Shown in pieces: positions 29,494 through 41,832 of a stretch of 59,427 nt of DNA (its first letter is position 1; each line of letters opens with the position of its first letter). The notes beneath the pieces are model-generated. The model saw nothing but the letters and a program-made list of their open reading frames with translations, searched no databases and was not told the DNA's origin. A program made the position numbers and the translations under genes. Source of the DNA: Perkinsus chesapeaki (taxonomy: Eukaryota > Perkinsozoa > Perkinsida > Perkinsidae); NCBI GenBank assembly GCA_013115145.1, contig JAAPAO010000164.1, positions 1-59,427 of the forward strand, given 5' to 3'.

Positions 29494-30908
29494 TTACTTC
29501 TTCTCTGTCTCCAGCTCGTCGTTTCGGCATATGGGACAGGTGTTGTGACGCTCAAGCCACTCCATAATACACTCATCGTGGAAGACATGACCGCATCCAG
29601 GCATTTTCTGATCACAAGATTTCGCCAAGGGGATAAGTTATGAGTTGCTCACCTTCGCTTTAGTTCCCTTTTTCATATCCTCTTGGCACATTACACAGAG
29701 CTCGTCATCATCTAGGGTAACCATCCTGAGCTCGTTGCGAGCTGAAAAAAATAATAACCGTTCATAAAGGGTTCCCCATAGCTTTCCATCTCATTTAGTA
29801 TGAGCGTTTCCCACCGGATAAGAAGTTATAGGCCACCCTTCATTGCCAAAGACGGCAGTGGCCATGATATCTATAGCTAAATGCCGGCACCCACAGTACA
29901 ATACAAAGTGAGCTAATTATACTGAAAATGCGAGATTATATAGTTTACCATCGTCCGCCACTCAACTAGTTGAGTGGTTAAGGAAAACAAAAATTATTCC
30001 GCGAATTTTGCTCAGCCTTGCAGATCCATAGACATTAAAATCATGCATATTCAATCAACAGAGTGCTTCGTACAAGTGTAGTTGTTTGATATTAAGCAGT
30101 TATAGTAGATGCTGTAGTGGTTCACCATGCTCACCATCACGGCTGGCAGGAGGTGCGCCTTGGTCTGCCTCGAAATCCCCTGCTGCAGCCGCAGCTTGGA
30201 GGTCGTCAAGGTTGATGCCGAGCAAATCGAGAAGTTGCTGATGAACACCTGAGCATGAAACAATACCGCAGACGTTCATTTCTCGAATCGCAAAATGCGG
30301 CAAGTACGCTTCTGACCGTCATGTCTACTAAACTTCCTAAATAACACGATAAATGAACAGATGGTAGCCAAACGATGCTTCCGTATCCCCACCACATACT
30401 ACTCACAGTAGCGGTATATTTCTACAACATGCCCGAGTTCACTAGGCTTTGCAAGTTGCAACGACAAGGCCCTCGCTTCCCGCGCGGAAACTCACTTCGA
30501 TTCGTCGAATTTCTCTTCATTGAATTCTGCATGCGCTCCTTCGCTTTAGCCTTAGCCTCCTCATCACTCTCTTCTAGAGCGCGAGTAGCCCACTCGTTGC
30601 ACTCCGGTAGGGGGATACCTGGCAAAAGCTGACCCCATCATTCCTCGGCCAGTTGCGCGCATACCGGCTTCCCCGCTGGTGAACTGCAAATTAAGGAAGA
30701 GCTCAAGCCCGGCTTGCCAATACCGAGCAACACTGAATCTCGTGTTAAGGACCGTGTAGGCTCTGTGGCACACTTCTATAAATGCCGGATCCTTCACAGC
30801 TGAGGCGTCGTTCGCCATCTCTGCTAGTTCGGTGAGGGCTGGGAGGATTGTGCGCTTGGATGACAAGTCCTTTCGAAGTTGAGATAAATGAGCGTGATCG
30901 ATGGACAT
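29494..30908 (-). CDS. RING-H2 zinc-finger protein, probable E3 ubiquitin ligase
   Basis: The protein starts [15 protein letters not shown] at 30908, with a helical N-terminal region ([26 protein letters not shown]). A GTATGC intron is followed by [18 protein letters not shown] and a highly charged helix ([13 protein letters not shown]). A middle exon encodes [26 protein letters not shown]. The C-terminal RING-H2 finger has its first pair in [13 protein letters not shown] and, after a 46-base intron, [23 protein letters not shown], giving C-x2-C...C-x-H-x2-H-x2-C...C-x2-C. Stop 29496-29494. The RING finger supports a ubiquitin ligase; the N-terminal region is not one I can name. A 15-25 base micro-exon may lie near 30400. 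Confidence 0.8.
29958..29977. repeat. Perfect 20-base palindrome
   Basis: CCACTCAACTAGTTGAGTGG reads the same on both strands, with no spacer. It lies between the RING-finger exons and the middle exon of the same gene, so it is probably intronic. Confidence 0.85.
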
Positions 30909-31258
30909 TATATAATGAAAAATGTAGACTGTCGGGGCAACTATTTATCCTAGGCTCACTTGTATTCCCGTAATAGGCGCAAATATAGGTCCTCGACAAG
31001 TACTGCTCGTTGTACTTAAGCATTAATCGATTCTCGGTGACAATCTGTCACCAAGCGCGCGTTATAGGTGGCGCATACTGTAACCATGAGCTCACGAAAA
31101 TACCCAGCGGCTTCACAAATATAGCCTCCTAACCCAGAACCCAAATAAGCTGTATCCAGTCATTGAACTTATTGCGCCTTCACGAGCTTCAAAAATGTAA
31201 CATCGGCTTCCTACCAAACGAATGCAAGACGGGCATTATAGGTGAAACGAAGGAAACG

Positions 31259-34200
31259 TCAGGAATCGTGCACTTGATCAACTATCGCCAAGCCTGACAC
31301 AAGAGGTCGAGGCGGATCTCCCGGCCTGGCATCTGGCGGGAGCCTGAAGAAGATCCTCCAAATGCGGCTGACCATTGAGCTTCCCTACGCTATATCTCCT
31401 ATGCTTTCTCGATGTAATAAAAGGACAGGGTGACCAAGGGAAGCAAGTGTGCGCCGAACTACTCGGTTCCGTCCACATGTAGTGGATATACGGACGGCAC
31501 AGCCTGAGAAAGGCCTCATTATGGAGATATTATAGGAGCAGAGCGGGGAGCTTCAGCGGTTAGCAGGTTCGAGGCCTGCTAAGTGTGAAGAACCTGCATA
31601 TCCGACCCATTATTTGATACAAATCAACTAGGTAAAATTTGTCAAAATGCCTCGCATCGGGTAGGCCCTTATACGATCATGGGATCACGATAGGACCGCT
31701 TTCGCAGGTTCTTCGTCCCACCGAACAAGCCTTCACTATCCCCTTACATCCGTTGCTCGGTAGGCTTGACAAAGGGTAGGCTATAACACCAAATGGTATA
31801 TCCTGTACAACTTCCAGTCGAGAAATATCAACATGGCCATCAGGTAGTTCAACGCCTTCACGCACAACCTAACTTGGTGAAATTAAAATGCCACCATGTA
31901 CATTGCCCCCTACTCGGCGTATCAAGTCCACCTTCACTTCTCCTCGCACAACCGCGAGATATGCCTTTACTATAGGGGCGTGTAATATACTATTCGTGAT
32001 TGCTCCATCACTGCTCAAGAGGAGTAGGCCGGTAGTGTCCCGATCAAGACGTCCTGAAAAAAACCTGATCACAGAGTGGGTAATATACCATATATTGGCC
32101 AAACCGTCCTGCTGCCAGTTATTGGCTATGAGACCCGGAATCATTTTTGGGCTATAGATAACCAAAAACCAGTTCCACAACCTTTGTGCTTTGACCGACC
32201 GCTATAACTGACACACTCCCAGAGACAGAAACCAGGCAGCTAGAGAGATTCGTACGGTTCCTCCTACTGTCACAGGCCTAAATAGCCAGTGAGTATACTT
32301 GAGAGGGCATACAGCTTTTATATGGCATTACTGGCCAATCCATACCGACTGTCGAAAGTACGAGTAGTAACCTACTCGTAGAGATTGACAGAGATATGAA
32401 GTTTCCTTCGGCTTCCACCAACTATTCCTATCCGGGTAACGTAGCCAGAGAAACCTGCCCTAGGAGTCTGCGTACGCAAGACCCGCATGTAGGATTCACA
32501 TTTTTTTCATTAAGTCCCGCCGAGGAGGGCTTCATGATGGGGCCTCCATAGTTTGTGGAGGCGCCCTCAGGATTCTCAAGTTGAAAATTTCGGAGGCGCC
32601 TTCGGTCGCTTAAAGTTCAAGCAATGAGAGAAGTCAAGCCCGATGGATATTGATCCTTTAAGTGATACCGCTGCGTTAACTGTCCACTCAAGCTTGGCTA
32701 ATGATATTTTATAGTAGCCAATTATCATTGCTAAAAGCTATATATTATTGCTAGATCATACTTAATTGAAATACTATCTCAATTATCTTGATCCCTTTGT
32801 CGTGTAAATTGTAGACTGATAAATAAGATATGTAAATATTGCGAGAGCATGCGACTCTGGGTTTAAGTTATGAGCTGGGTTAGTGGTTCTTATCCACTCT
32901 TTGATGACCTTGGATGTATATTCGATAAAGGGATAAGACTCAGGACCTTCTAACTTCTCAGGCTGAGAAGTTAGGGAATGAGCCTTGTATCACACACGAT
33001 CATGTCAGATAGAGGAAGCAAAATGGTTCAGCTATGTGTCCCAAATAGAGCATAGAACTCATTTTATTTCTACGCTTACTTATTAACATGATGCGACCAG
33101 TAGCAGTGGGATGCGTCAGGTATCTGTCAGTAACCCTCCGCGAACACCTCCTGTGGTAAGCAGCTTAGCGGTTAAGCCTGAACACTGAGTGTTCAGCTCT
33201 TCTGTGGTCACTAGACGATACTGATAGCTCTTGAGTGAGAAGTAGCAGGTTGAATCACAATGTAGAACTGTGAATGTCATGGGGGAGTTGTAAAGAGTTC
33301 TTACTGAAACCCTTGTGTCGAACTGTGGACCGGCTACAGGTCGGCTTGCAACGTACAAGAGCAGGTGCGGACACTCGCAGACATAAATACGCTTTAATGC
33401 TTCACAAATAGAGGAATGAGTGCGTTTCTGCCTAAATGTCAAAAATGCTAAAAATGCCTAAGCGAAATAGGAAAGTCAAAAGCCACACACAGCTATAGAC
33501 TATAACTTCAGATTCTAAAGTTCAAAGGTTGCTACTGTCGAAAGGTGATTGTTGTTGTAACAAGGGGCAAAACGAAAGAAAGGCCGAAGGAGGAATGCTG
33601 AGTGAAACATTAAGCATACATATCAATAATGCTGGCGACTCGCCATTGGCGAGCGCAACTTACGGTAAACGATCAACTAAGAACACTGACTTTTCAACTT
33701 GGATCTTCTCCGATGAAAAGAGGTTCAATCTCGATGGTCCTGATGGACTGTATCATCGATGGATGTTCCCGGGGGAAGAAACGCCGACATTGTCAAAGAG
33801 ATCATTTGGGGGCGGGTCGATAATGGTATGGGGTGCGATTCCTGGGTTTGAAAAGGTCGCTCTGGTCGAAGTCGACTGGAGTGTGAACAGCGAGGCATAC
33901 AGTCAATGTTGGGAATGTTTTGCCATTCAAGCTGTTCCGTACTTCGACAGCTTCGGTTTTCGATTCCCGGAGAGCGAGATTGTCCGCTGTCACATGACAG
34001 TTCATAGCAGTATCATAAAAAAGTTGTTCTCACAAAATGTCAAGTCCTAACTATTTCTCGTTAGTATTTAATGCTCAAAGATGTGGAGGTCATCTTATTT
34101 TGTAAGGGGGTTTAGTTCGCATAATGGAGTACACACTAGCAGGCCCTGGCTAATACGTAACTTTCTTGTGTGCACTGTACACGACGTGGGAATCTCACAT

Positions 34201-34458
34201 CCAGACGGGTCACCCACCGTGTATACGAGCTCCCTAATCAGAAGACTGGCCCACCTATCGATCCCAGTCACTAAGCACTTTAACAGGCTTACCAACAGGG
34301 TGTAACTTCCCACGATCAAGATATTTCTTAAGGTCACTGCCGGCCGTGCACGTGGTCTCCATTCCTCTAGGCTTGAAAAAAATAAATAGTCGAGGCTCCT
34401 CGATGGTCGGCATCAGTCCCTTCTCGGAGAGGCACGAATCCGACTCCATGCAAGGCAT
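31259..34458 (-). CDS. RsuA/RluB/E/F-family RNA pseudouridine synthase
   Basis: Exon 1 (34458 to about 34305) encodes EPRLFIFFKPRGMETTC...LHPVG. The frame resumes near 32056 with GRLDRDTTGLLLLSSDGAI, the RsuA-family catalytic motif with its active-site Asp, then NSILHAPIVKAYLAVVRGEV. The next exon encodes VVREGVELPDGHVDISRLEVV, then GRNRVVRRTLASLGHPVLLLHRESIGDIA, then, after a GTAGGG intron, ALPPDARPGDPPRPL and a stop at 31261-31259. 'EG+.RQVRRM..G.PV..L.R..IG...L' is typical of this family. Intron 1 is about 2.25 kb, far larger than its neighbours, and holds a decayed Tc1/mariner transposase. I saw no S4 domain at the start. The ATG lies about 80 bases after the stop of the upstream cathepsin C-like gene. 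An organellar rRNA modifier is plausible. Confidence 0.87.
32950..32974. repeat. Palindrome, 11-base arms, 3-base spacer
   Basis: CTAACTTCTCA, GGC, TGAGAAGTTAG within the large pseudouridine-synthase intron. A second palindrome (CTGAACACT-G-AGTGTTCAG) sits at 33178-33196 in the same intron. Confidence 0.8.
33529..34050 (+). pseudogene. Decayed Tc1/mariner transposase fragment in a pseudouridine-synthase intron
   Basis: The plus-strand frame carries Tc1/mariner DDE motifs: WIFSDEKRFNLDGPDGLYHRW (first catalytic Asp) and GGGSIMVWGAI. It runs on the strand opposite to the host gene. The segment expected to hold the second catalytic Asp (usually D-N-x-P-x-H) reads RCHMTVHSS, with no Asp. The third acidic region and the N-terminal helix-turn-helix domain are not recognisable, and the frame is closed upstream. 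So this is a dead remnant. No terminal repeats or flanking TA duplication could be located in the intron (about 32060-34300). Two short palindromes at 32950-32974 and 33178-33196 lie on its upstream side. Confidence 0.8.
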
Positions 34459-34537
34459 TAAGAACTAGATTCCCTCAGTTTTAATCAGCCAGACTCAACT
34501 CGGCACCAAAATCTATAATCAGACAGTCGCACAAGAA

Positions 34538-37500
34538 TCATGCTCTGGCATTCGTGAGTGTACTTCTCCAATACTGGAGGAAGGATGTCCCCAGCGGGTA
34601 GTAAGGTGAACTCTGACACATCCGTCCTGTCAATCCGTGGTGATCTAGTATAGCTCGGAACTTCCCTCGACACATGTCCGGCTCGACCCACACCGAGCCA
34701 CTCTCCAGACCGGAAGCGTCACTGCCACGGCGGAGTTTAATGTACCTGAATCACCTGTATTGCTATCAAGGCCTTGAATGCGACTTACCCTCCACCCGGA
34801 AGGGACGGACTCCAGCTATTCCGTATGAGCCAGTAGGGCCTCTCTTTTCCCGAGGCGTAGTCGACCTCGGATCCCCATCCTACTAAGGCTACACTATGAT
34901 CTACATATCTGAACAGGAGTACCACTGAACGTAAACGACAGAGCTGTCAGAAGAGTAACTCTATTCTAGCACTGCCCTTTTTCGAGACCTTCCCGTGAAA
35001 ATTTACTTTCCACAGTAAGAGTTCGAACATTCATCGTTATCAGTGAGACACTTTAATCGTGGTAATTACCTTGATACGATTGGGGAAAGGGGAAAAAGCC
35101 AGCATCACGAAATGCTCGCGTTTTTTAACCTTTCTATCGAGAGAGCATGACTCCCCAAACTCACTCCCATCCATGTATTCCAACAGTGAATGCATCCAAG
35201 ATGGAGCCGCTCAACTTCGCTTCGGCCAGCGCAGTCTTAACATCTTCGGCGAAAGTCTTCCATGACTCGACAGCTCTCGCTCTCACATAGAAGACTCCCG
35301 ATGCTGCCAAAGTACTTCCAAAGATATACGACCACTTCTTGAAAATAGCTACCTCCATCTGGGTTTGCCTCTGGCTCGATATCCGACACATACTTTAAAG
35401 TACAACGAGACTCCCGCAGTGTCTTCAGAACTGGCATTATGTCACCGGAATCAGTCTCGAGTCTGAGGGGACGAAGACAAACAGCTCATTAGTGTTGTGC
35501 GCGCTGATAAAACAGAAGTGACGCCGGAATAGCGACAACAAATCCAGCTTGCGTACGGATGAATGTGATGCTCATAAGCGATACTACCGAGATGCTGTTT
35601 GATAGTTCATTACAATTACATATATGGCAGAGTCCGACCAGCTAGAGGTTTAGCTAAAATACCGGGTAACACTTTTTTGCAACTTTTCGATGATAATGAA
35701 TAAAGGCACTAACCTAGCTGCGAATTAAGCAAACAACGGCTCTTAAAAACGCCATAATAATACAGTAATGAGATGCCAAAGTAGAACTATCTATATTGCT
35801 CTATAATATGCTTTACAACCCCACCCTGCTTACGTGACTCCTATTGTATCCGAATCGTTAGCTACATGCACGTTATCCTGGCCGGTCTCTACCGCTCTCG
35901 ACATACTGTACACCGAATCCTTCGCATGAAGGGCGACAGTTAAAGGGCCAAACTCGTATCTATAAGGAGGCTTTTACGAATGTCCAGCCAAAAGAGAGGA
36001 GATGGCAATGCAATCTCGGGCAAATCAATAAGGATCTGCTAATCGCAGTGCTTATAATCTGCCCCCATAAATCTCAATCATCTCTTCATTTTCACAAATC
36101 GGCGTTGACTTAGTGAAATCGGCCGCTCAGACGGCAAAGGCGCCGGCGATACTTTCCACCAATATTACAAATTGCGCATTATCTGCAGCTCGCTGCACTG
36201 TCCATAGAACCCTCCGACATATCCGTAGTCCTTCGCGAACCATACTTCATCAGAATCCTTAAACGCATCTTTCGGGCACTCACGTACTTGTCCCCTATCA
36301 GACGTATACCTACACGGAGAGCGACTCATTACCAGAGCCACAGCGATAGCGTATTACGGAAGCTTGCTGTCCTCTATAATGCCGACTTCCTGTGCGTGCC
36401 GCAACGCTAGGACCTCCAAGCCTCCATTGCACGCTTGATTATACCTGGGAACATGCGATAGAAAGATATAATAGGGACATACCGAGCCTACCAGCTACAG
36501 GCGAGAATCGACTCTGTGCTCAGCTTGATTGGCTCGGCGGTGACATTCAGCCCCAGACCGATCAGGACAATCTGACACCAAAGTCAAACTCTCATTTTCA
36601 AGCGGTTCGATGATCAAACATTCGTGAGCTCCAAAGAGCGTTCCTTGTGCTCAGATCAATAATGTATATAACTCATATAATATAGATAATAGCTACGTCT
36701 TATAACTAATATCATATACTTTGATAAAAAATGCTCCCAGTAAAATGCCCTTTAAGCAAAATTAAATATTCCATTGCGCTGTATCGGACTTATAGTACAT
36801 TGATTCTCGATTGTAGGGCATATTTGGAGGCAATAGCATAACACGATCCACAGGCACCCTGATCCTCCAGTGGGACATTCCAGCTCCCTTGCAATCTGAA
36901 TAACAACCAAGGTAATGCGAAGCCAGTATTTTCATCGCAGAAAGGGCTAATATTTCTATCGCAGAGATACGTGTTGTCAGAAATACCACAGCAGGGCCAC
37001 AGCAACATCCGTTCAATGAACTAATTGTGCACGGATACCAAAATTGGCTCTCAAATGAAGACTTTATCATCTGGTCGGATGTTGACACTAACCTTATTAT
37101 AGGTAAGAGTCAACAGCCAGTCATGAAACCAACACGACATTACCATCGAAATTCGCGATTCAAACGGGCGCATTTCTGTCGGTCCTTACTTGGTCCTCCA
37201 ATCCCACTCCTTCGGCAATGGATCATACAGCATCCCTCCACCATTCGCAGGAAGCTCGCTCATACCTGAACAGCAATTATGCTATCCGCCCCCCGCCGCG
37301 CTATACTTTCAATACTGGGAATGACACGATAAAGGAATCGAGCGGTAGAAGGAGGCAAATTCCGCAGGTGCGATACTTCTCAATGAAACTGCTAAGCCCT
37401 AGGGGGGCCTACAAATTGGGTTGATGTTAGGCAGCGAAATCACCACCTCTATCGATATTGCACGACGACCTATATGAGTCCGGTTGATGCCAGCTGAACA

Positions 37501-39236
37501 GCTCCAGCAGATTGGCGTCCAGTGGACTCGCTGGCAGACCTGGCTCGGCCAAAATGTCCTGCAGCCCTCGAAGCCGTACTCTTTCCTGAAGCCATAGGGG
37601 ATTGATATACTCAACGACCCCTAGCTTATACTACCTGCCTCAGCCTCGATGCTTGACCCACTAACATACTGCGGACACTAGTGTCCATAAGACCGCCAAC
37701 CCACCGAGGAGAACTACCGAGTGAGGAGGGTGGCGGAGGAGGAGGCGGAGGCGATACAGCAAGGGAATGCTCGCTGACCTTACGCCCATGCCAGCAGCCG
37801 TAATCGAACCTTGAAAGAATCTTGGTCGCTGAAATGGTAAGAGGTGGTACCTTTCGGGATCGGAACTAGCAACGTGGTACCAACCAATGAGAGTCTCTCC
37901 GCACATACCTAAACCGCGCGCCACGAAATTCCCCTTGATCGTTTCTCTTAGACTCACTCTCCCAGCCCTTTACGCGGCCATCTGTTTCCTCGTGTGCATT
38001 CTCGTCATTATAGCACGTTGCCGGATTGTTCTCATCAACGCACTTGTATCGCGAAATTGCGAATAATGACGCTGCCCCGATTCGAACCTGTGCGGCAACA
38101 CTGCCATCTACAGACGACATACATACTGCTAAAGGAGACTTCTAGCTAGCTTCGTCCAAAAGGCATTTTGAAAACCCTAGAACTCCGAAGTTCGGTTCTC
38201 CGGCCATCCCAATACCTCCTACTACCTCAAAACCTTCATCAAAGACCATGCTCCATGTGCCAACTAAACCACTAGTATTAGCAACCAGCTGATTACGGCT
38301 GTGTTGGGTGGCCTCCGTATCATCTACTAGGATAAGCCGAGAGCTCAATGTTATATTAAAAGTCTGAAAAGACGACCATATCAGGTTGTTGGCTCCAACG
38401 CTTCGAAACGAACGTAAGACAACCAACGCGTACAGATAGGTACGGGTGCTTTAGTTCGGGTCACCCTGCTCTGACGGCGCGCGCCCATAACGGTAGCCCG
38501 GGTTCAAGTTCCGTAATGATCAGAGGCGCATAGCCTCCAACAGCTACTGCATATATAGCCCTTCCAGTACTTCCGTGACCTCTACTAGGAGCAGAAATGA
38601 CTCCCTATACAAGACTCCTTTCCAGACTGGCTCCCTTTTAACACTACATAATGCGAGCCCTACACAAGTACATAAGTTTCGCGCGCCATGATATCAGTAG
38701 ATAGGCATGAAACGGTTGATCGATTTAGTGTCATGTCTTTGACTCTTATTGTATTACTCATGTTTGAATTTTCACCTACCGAGTGAGAAAGCACTCGAAA
38801 AAATTCGAATTATTCTATTTTATTGCGCCGGGCTGTATACTTATGTTATATATCATATAAGGTAATTAAAGTTATCAACATACTTCAAGGAGATCCAACT
38901 TCGCCCCTGTGGCTTACTCTCGACTGCGGGAAGTAGGTAAAGTGCGTAAGATCCTCCATCCCACTGAAAGCCTTCATAAACTTGCTCGAGTATCCAGGCG
39001 CCGTTACACCACAAAAAGACGCTCCTGCATTCCGCTGGAAAGACGGAACTAAAAACAACGTCTCGGGAGCCCCATAGTGACCACCCGTCACTACCAAGCG
39101 AATCGTTATTGACTTCGGAGAGCCTGAAGGTCCACAGACCTGCGATGTCCTGCATCTCGCAGTGAACTGGCAGATCGGCGGACAGTTGGTGGAGAAGGAA
39201 GGCCCAGAGGGCAAACAAGTATCGGCCGTGGGGCAT
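34538..39236 (-). CDS. Cathepsin C-like (dipeptidyl peptidase 1, family C1A) cysteine peptidase
   Basis: It starts MPHGRYLFALWAFLLHQLSA (signal peptide), then LPVHCEMQDIAGLWTFRL, the start of a cathepsin C exclusion domain. TFNITLSSRLILVDD and GTWSMVFDEGFEVVGG (about 38380-38200) and YKCVDENNPATCYNDEN...GRVKGW (about 38050-37950) continue that domain. The papain part has NVPLEDQGACGSCYAIASKYA (about 36830, catalytic Cys), LSTESILACS (about 36500), CNGGLEVLALRHAQEVGII (about 36430), YGYVGGFYGQCSEL (about 36210), VDHSVALVGWGS (about 34890, catalytic His) and YWLIRNSWS (catalytic Asn). After a GTAAGT intron, YIKLRRGSDASGLESGSV leads to stop 34540-34538. A segment at about 35400-35170 (SGVFYVRARAVESWKTFAEDV) seems to be an insert before the His region. 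The exclusion domain separates this from cathepsins B and L. A lysosomal or secreted aminodipeptidase is likely. Confidence 0.87.
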
Positions 39237-39699
39237 ACAATTTGACAGAATTATATTGATAATGTAATGGCTGAAGCAGATAACACTATACAAGTTTAGA
39301 AAAATACTAGTGACCGAGGAGCCTGCATTTTATGGCACGGGAAATCACAAAGATCTCACTTCCCGCCAATACTGAGTTGCGGTCCTGAAACTTCGAGTGG
39401 CATGCTCAGGACAGGATTTAATGCATGTCGAAATTTCGAGATCATCGAGATAACTACGGACCGGACAACAGCTGTTAATTACCCTGTGAACAAGATGGTC
39501 TCATGACCCTACAACACATACGGCAATAAGCCCTTCGCCCACACAGACCACCTCTACGATATCCGTGATGGAGGAAGCTCCCCGACAGCCTATAAATTAA
39601 TAACCAAACAAGGCCTATGGGAACATCAATGGAGACGTTACGAATGCAATTGGCATGCAATGATGCAAGGGCTGTACAATCCTAGCCCTCAAACTGAGT

Positions 39700-41691
39700 C
39701 ACGCGAACGATCTCTGGACCATCACCACCTTCTGAGCCGCTCAAGTCCAACACGCTCAGTGAACGCTCTTACCACCAGGAATGCGAATAGGAGACGCCCA
39801 ACTTTTTACCGATGCTGCGCGTGACGCTCCTGGTGTGTCATAATCACCGTACTGCTGACCCTGACGAGAAGATTATTTTCCAGCAAAACAATTTCCGGGA
39901 GCTCTCCTACGGAAATGCCAGACGCCTCCCGCCTTTTCAATGCACTACTGAACTCCCTCAGCGAAGCCAGCACGTCATCTCGCTGAGGCGTCGATGAGAG
40001 CGATCGCGATCCCTGAGGGAGCTCAAAGGTCAGCTGATCAACCCCGGCTTCACAGCTAAAACGGTTTTCCAGGATTGAGCCATCTCATTCCCCTAGTACA
40101 CTGCGTCGCCTCGGTAGACTTAGCCGCCTGCGATGTTGGCGCGGGTTCGACCTTTCCCTCCGCAGTGCTTGCTGTTTAACGGTATCCAAACGCTCAAGTA
40201 CCGAGTACAGCATCCGTGAAGTAGCCTATCACCAGCGTGGCCCTCCGCCTGGCATCCTGTGGCTACCTCCAGGTTCTTCGACAATGCCCGGACGTACTCG
40301 TTGTCTCGAAGGGCATCAGCCGGATCCGACACAACGCACGGTGTTCCTTCCCTCAGCCGATCGCCTTAACCATAAATAGCCCACCACTGGATGCCTAGCC
40401 GCCCAGATACTACAGAATCGCTGAGGATCTCTGGAACTCTGAGTGGAGTCTCTCTTAGCTGGCTGCCGAGACTTCCATACTGCCACTTGGGTAGGCAACT
40501 GCCCGCAACACTATATCACCGTCTTTCCAAGGGCTCACTGGCAGACGGTCCTCCAAAGGGAACTCGGCGTCTCTTAGACTGATACATATCTTGGGCGTCC
40601 ATACCTCTTGAGCGTCCAAGAGTAAATCCCGGAACAGTGCAGAGGCCTGGCAGCTCCACGCTAGCCTGTTGCTGGTATCACTGTTACCTTGCTGACGCTG
40701 GTGCAGTTATCGTCCCAGCAGCTATCAGTTCGGAAGCCTTTTTGATCCAGAGCGATCCACTGCATTATCATTCCTCCACCGAACCTCTCACCAACTGCTC
40801 TGATAGGCAACGCGCATTCCCCAGCAAAGTAAGCGTCAGCCAAAACGCCTGCAGCGATCGCTAGCAACGCTGTGCGGCTCTTCACTACCTTTCTGGGAGT
40901 TGGACGGGCTGACTGGTTCTGATTCATAACTGACGAATGGTTTGATGCTTCGCTCCGTCCATGACGGTAGGATCGGCAATCCTTCCAGTTCCGAGGTGAA
41001 ATCATCTACGCACGCATCGCTTCAGATGATAGATCCCTCAGTTCAACTTAGTGGAGGTTCACCGAATTCTAGCGCGAGAAACGAGACGAAGCTAAGCTCC
41101 ATTGTAGCATCACCTGTCTCGACAAGCCGTTGGACAGTAGGGCGATCTTTGGCTGCATAGAGGGTCAGACGGAGGACTGTATCACAGGTCGCAAAGATCG
41201 GCAAATCGGTCAAAGGCAAATCGACTATCTGATGATGTGGTGAATCTATCATGACTACATAGAATCTTAGTAGCAGCTCACTCGGAAGATTTCCCGTGTA
41301 GTATTGGCGGAGGCGTCTAATACCTAAACATACTAGCTCAGAGGGAGGATGCTGAACAATGTAGACCTGCAGTATAACGAAGGGCGTCCAAATCGCGGTG
41401 GTCGGTGAATCAACCTCTGAAGAATCTTCGTCTGGAAAAAATCCGTGACGTGGAGCATGAGATTAGCTAGTACTGCGGCGTGGTATGTCCAGCATAACCG
41501 GTTTGCTGATGCTGACCATAACTTTGCCCCCCTCCTCTGAGAACCAAAAGGTATTACTGAACTCATAATAGGGCACATGTCCACAAGGTAGATCCAAGTA
41601 TCCGAATCGCAGTTCCTACTTGTAAAGACTCTGGGGCATTGGGAAGCGCGGCTGCTATATGCCCCCATAACAAAGGCAACGCAACAACCAT
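39700..41691 (-). CDS. Unrecognised secreted multi-exon protein
   Basis: I start this at the ATG at 41691: MVVALPLLWGHIAAALPNAPESLQ is a clean signal peptide and ends at a GTAGGA splice site. Later minus-strand segments with coding character: SISKPVMLDIPRR or an overlapping frame (about 41500), HHQIVDLPLTDLPIFATCD and RLTLYAAKDRPTVQRL (about 41230-41050), ELEGLPILPSWTERSIKPF (about 40970), ALFRDLLLDAQEVWTPKI and DGDIVLRAVAYPSGSMEV (about 40640-40460), DPADALRDNEYVRALSKNLE then a basic coiled stretch (about 40330-40110), and a segment ending near 39800 (DVLASLREFSSALKRREA). The downstream limit is uncertain. No family could be named. The next gene toward higher coordinates is divergent, with start codons about 140 bases apart. 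Confidence 0.5.
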
Positions 41692-41832
41692 AAAGTCCGA
41701 AATGGAAAGCGCGCTCGCCAACCAATGTCGCGCGCGCCCGGTGCCGGCGATGAACCGTGCACTTTGTGCACGCGTACGGAGCTACTGTAGAATTGCATCA
41801 CATTCGAAATATATTCTAAATCATACTTTATT

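Noticed and set aside
38055-38100. Minus-strand B-box-like GGTTCGAATCGGGG
   Set aside because: It falls within a cathepsin C exclusion-domain exon (frame reads AAQVRIGAASLFA), and no tRNA fold surrounds it.
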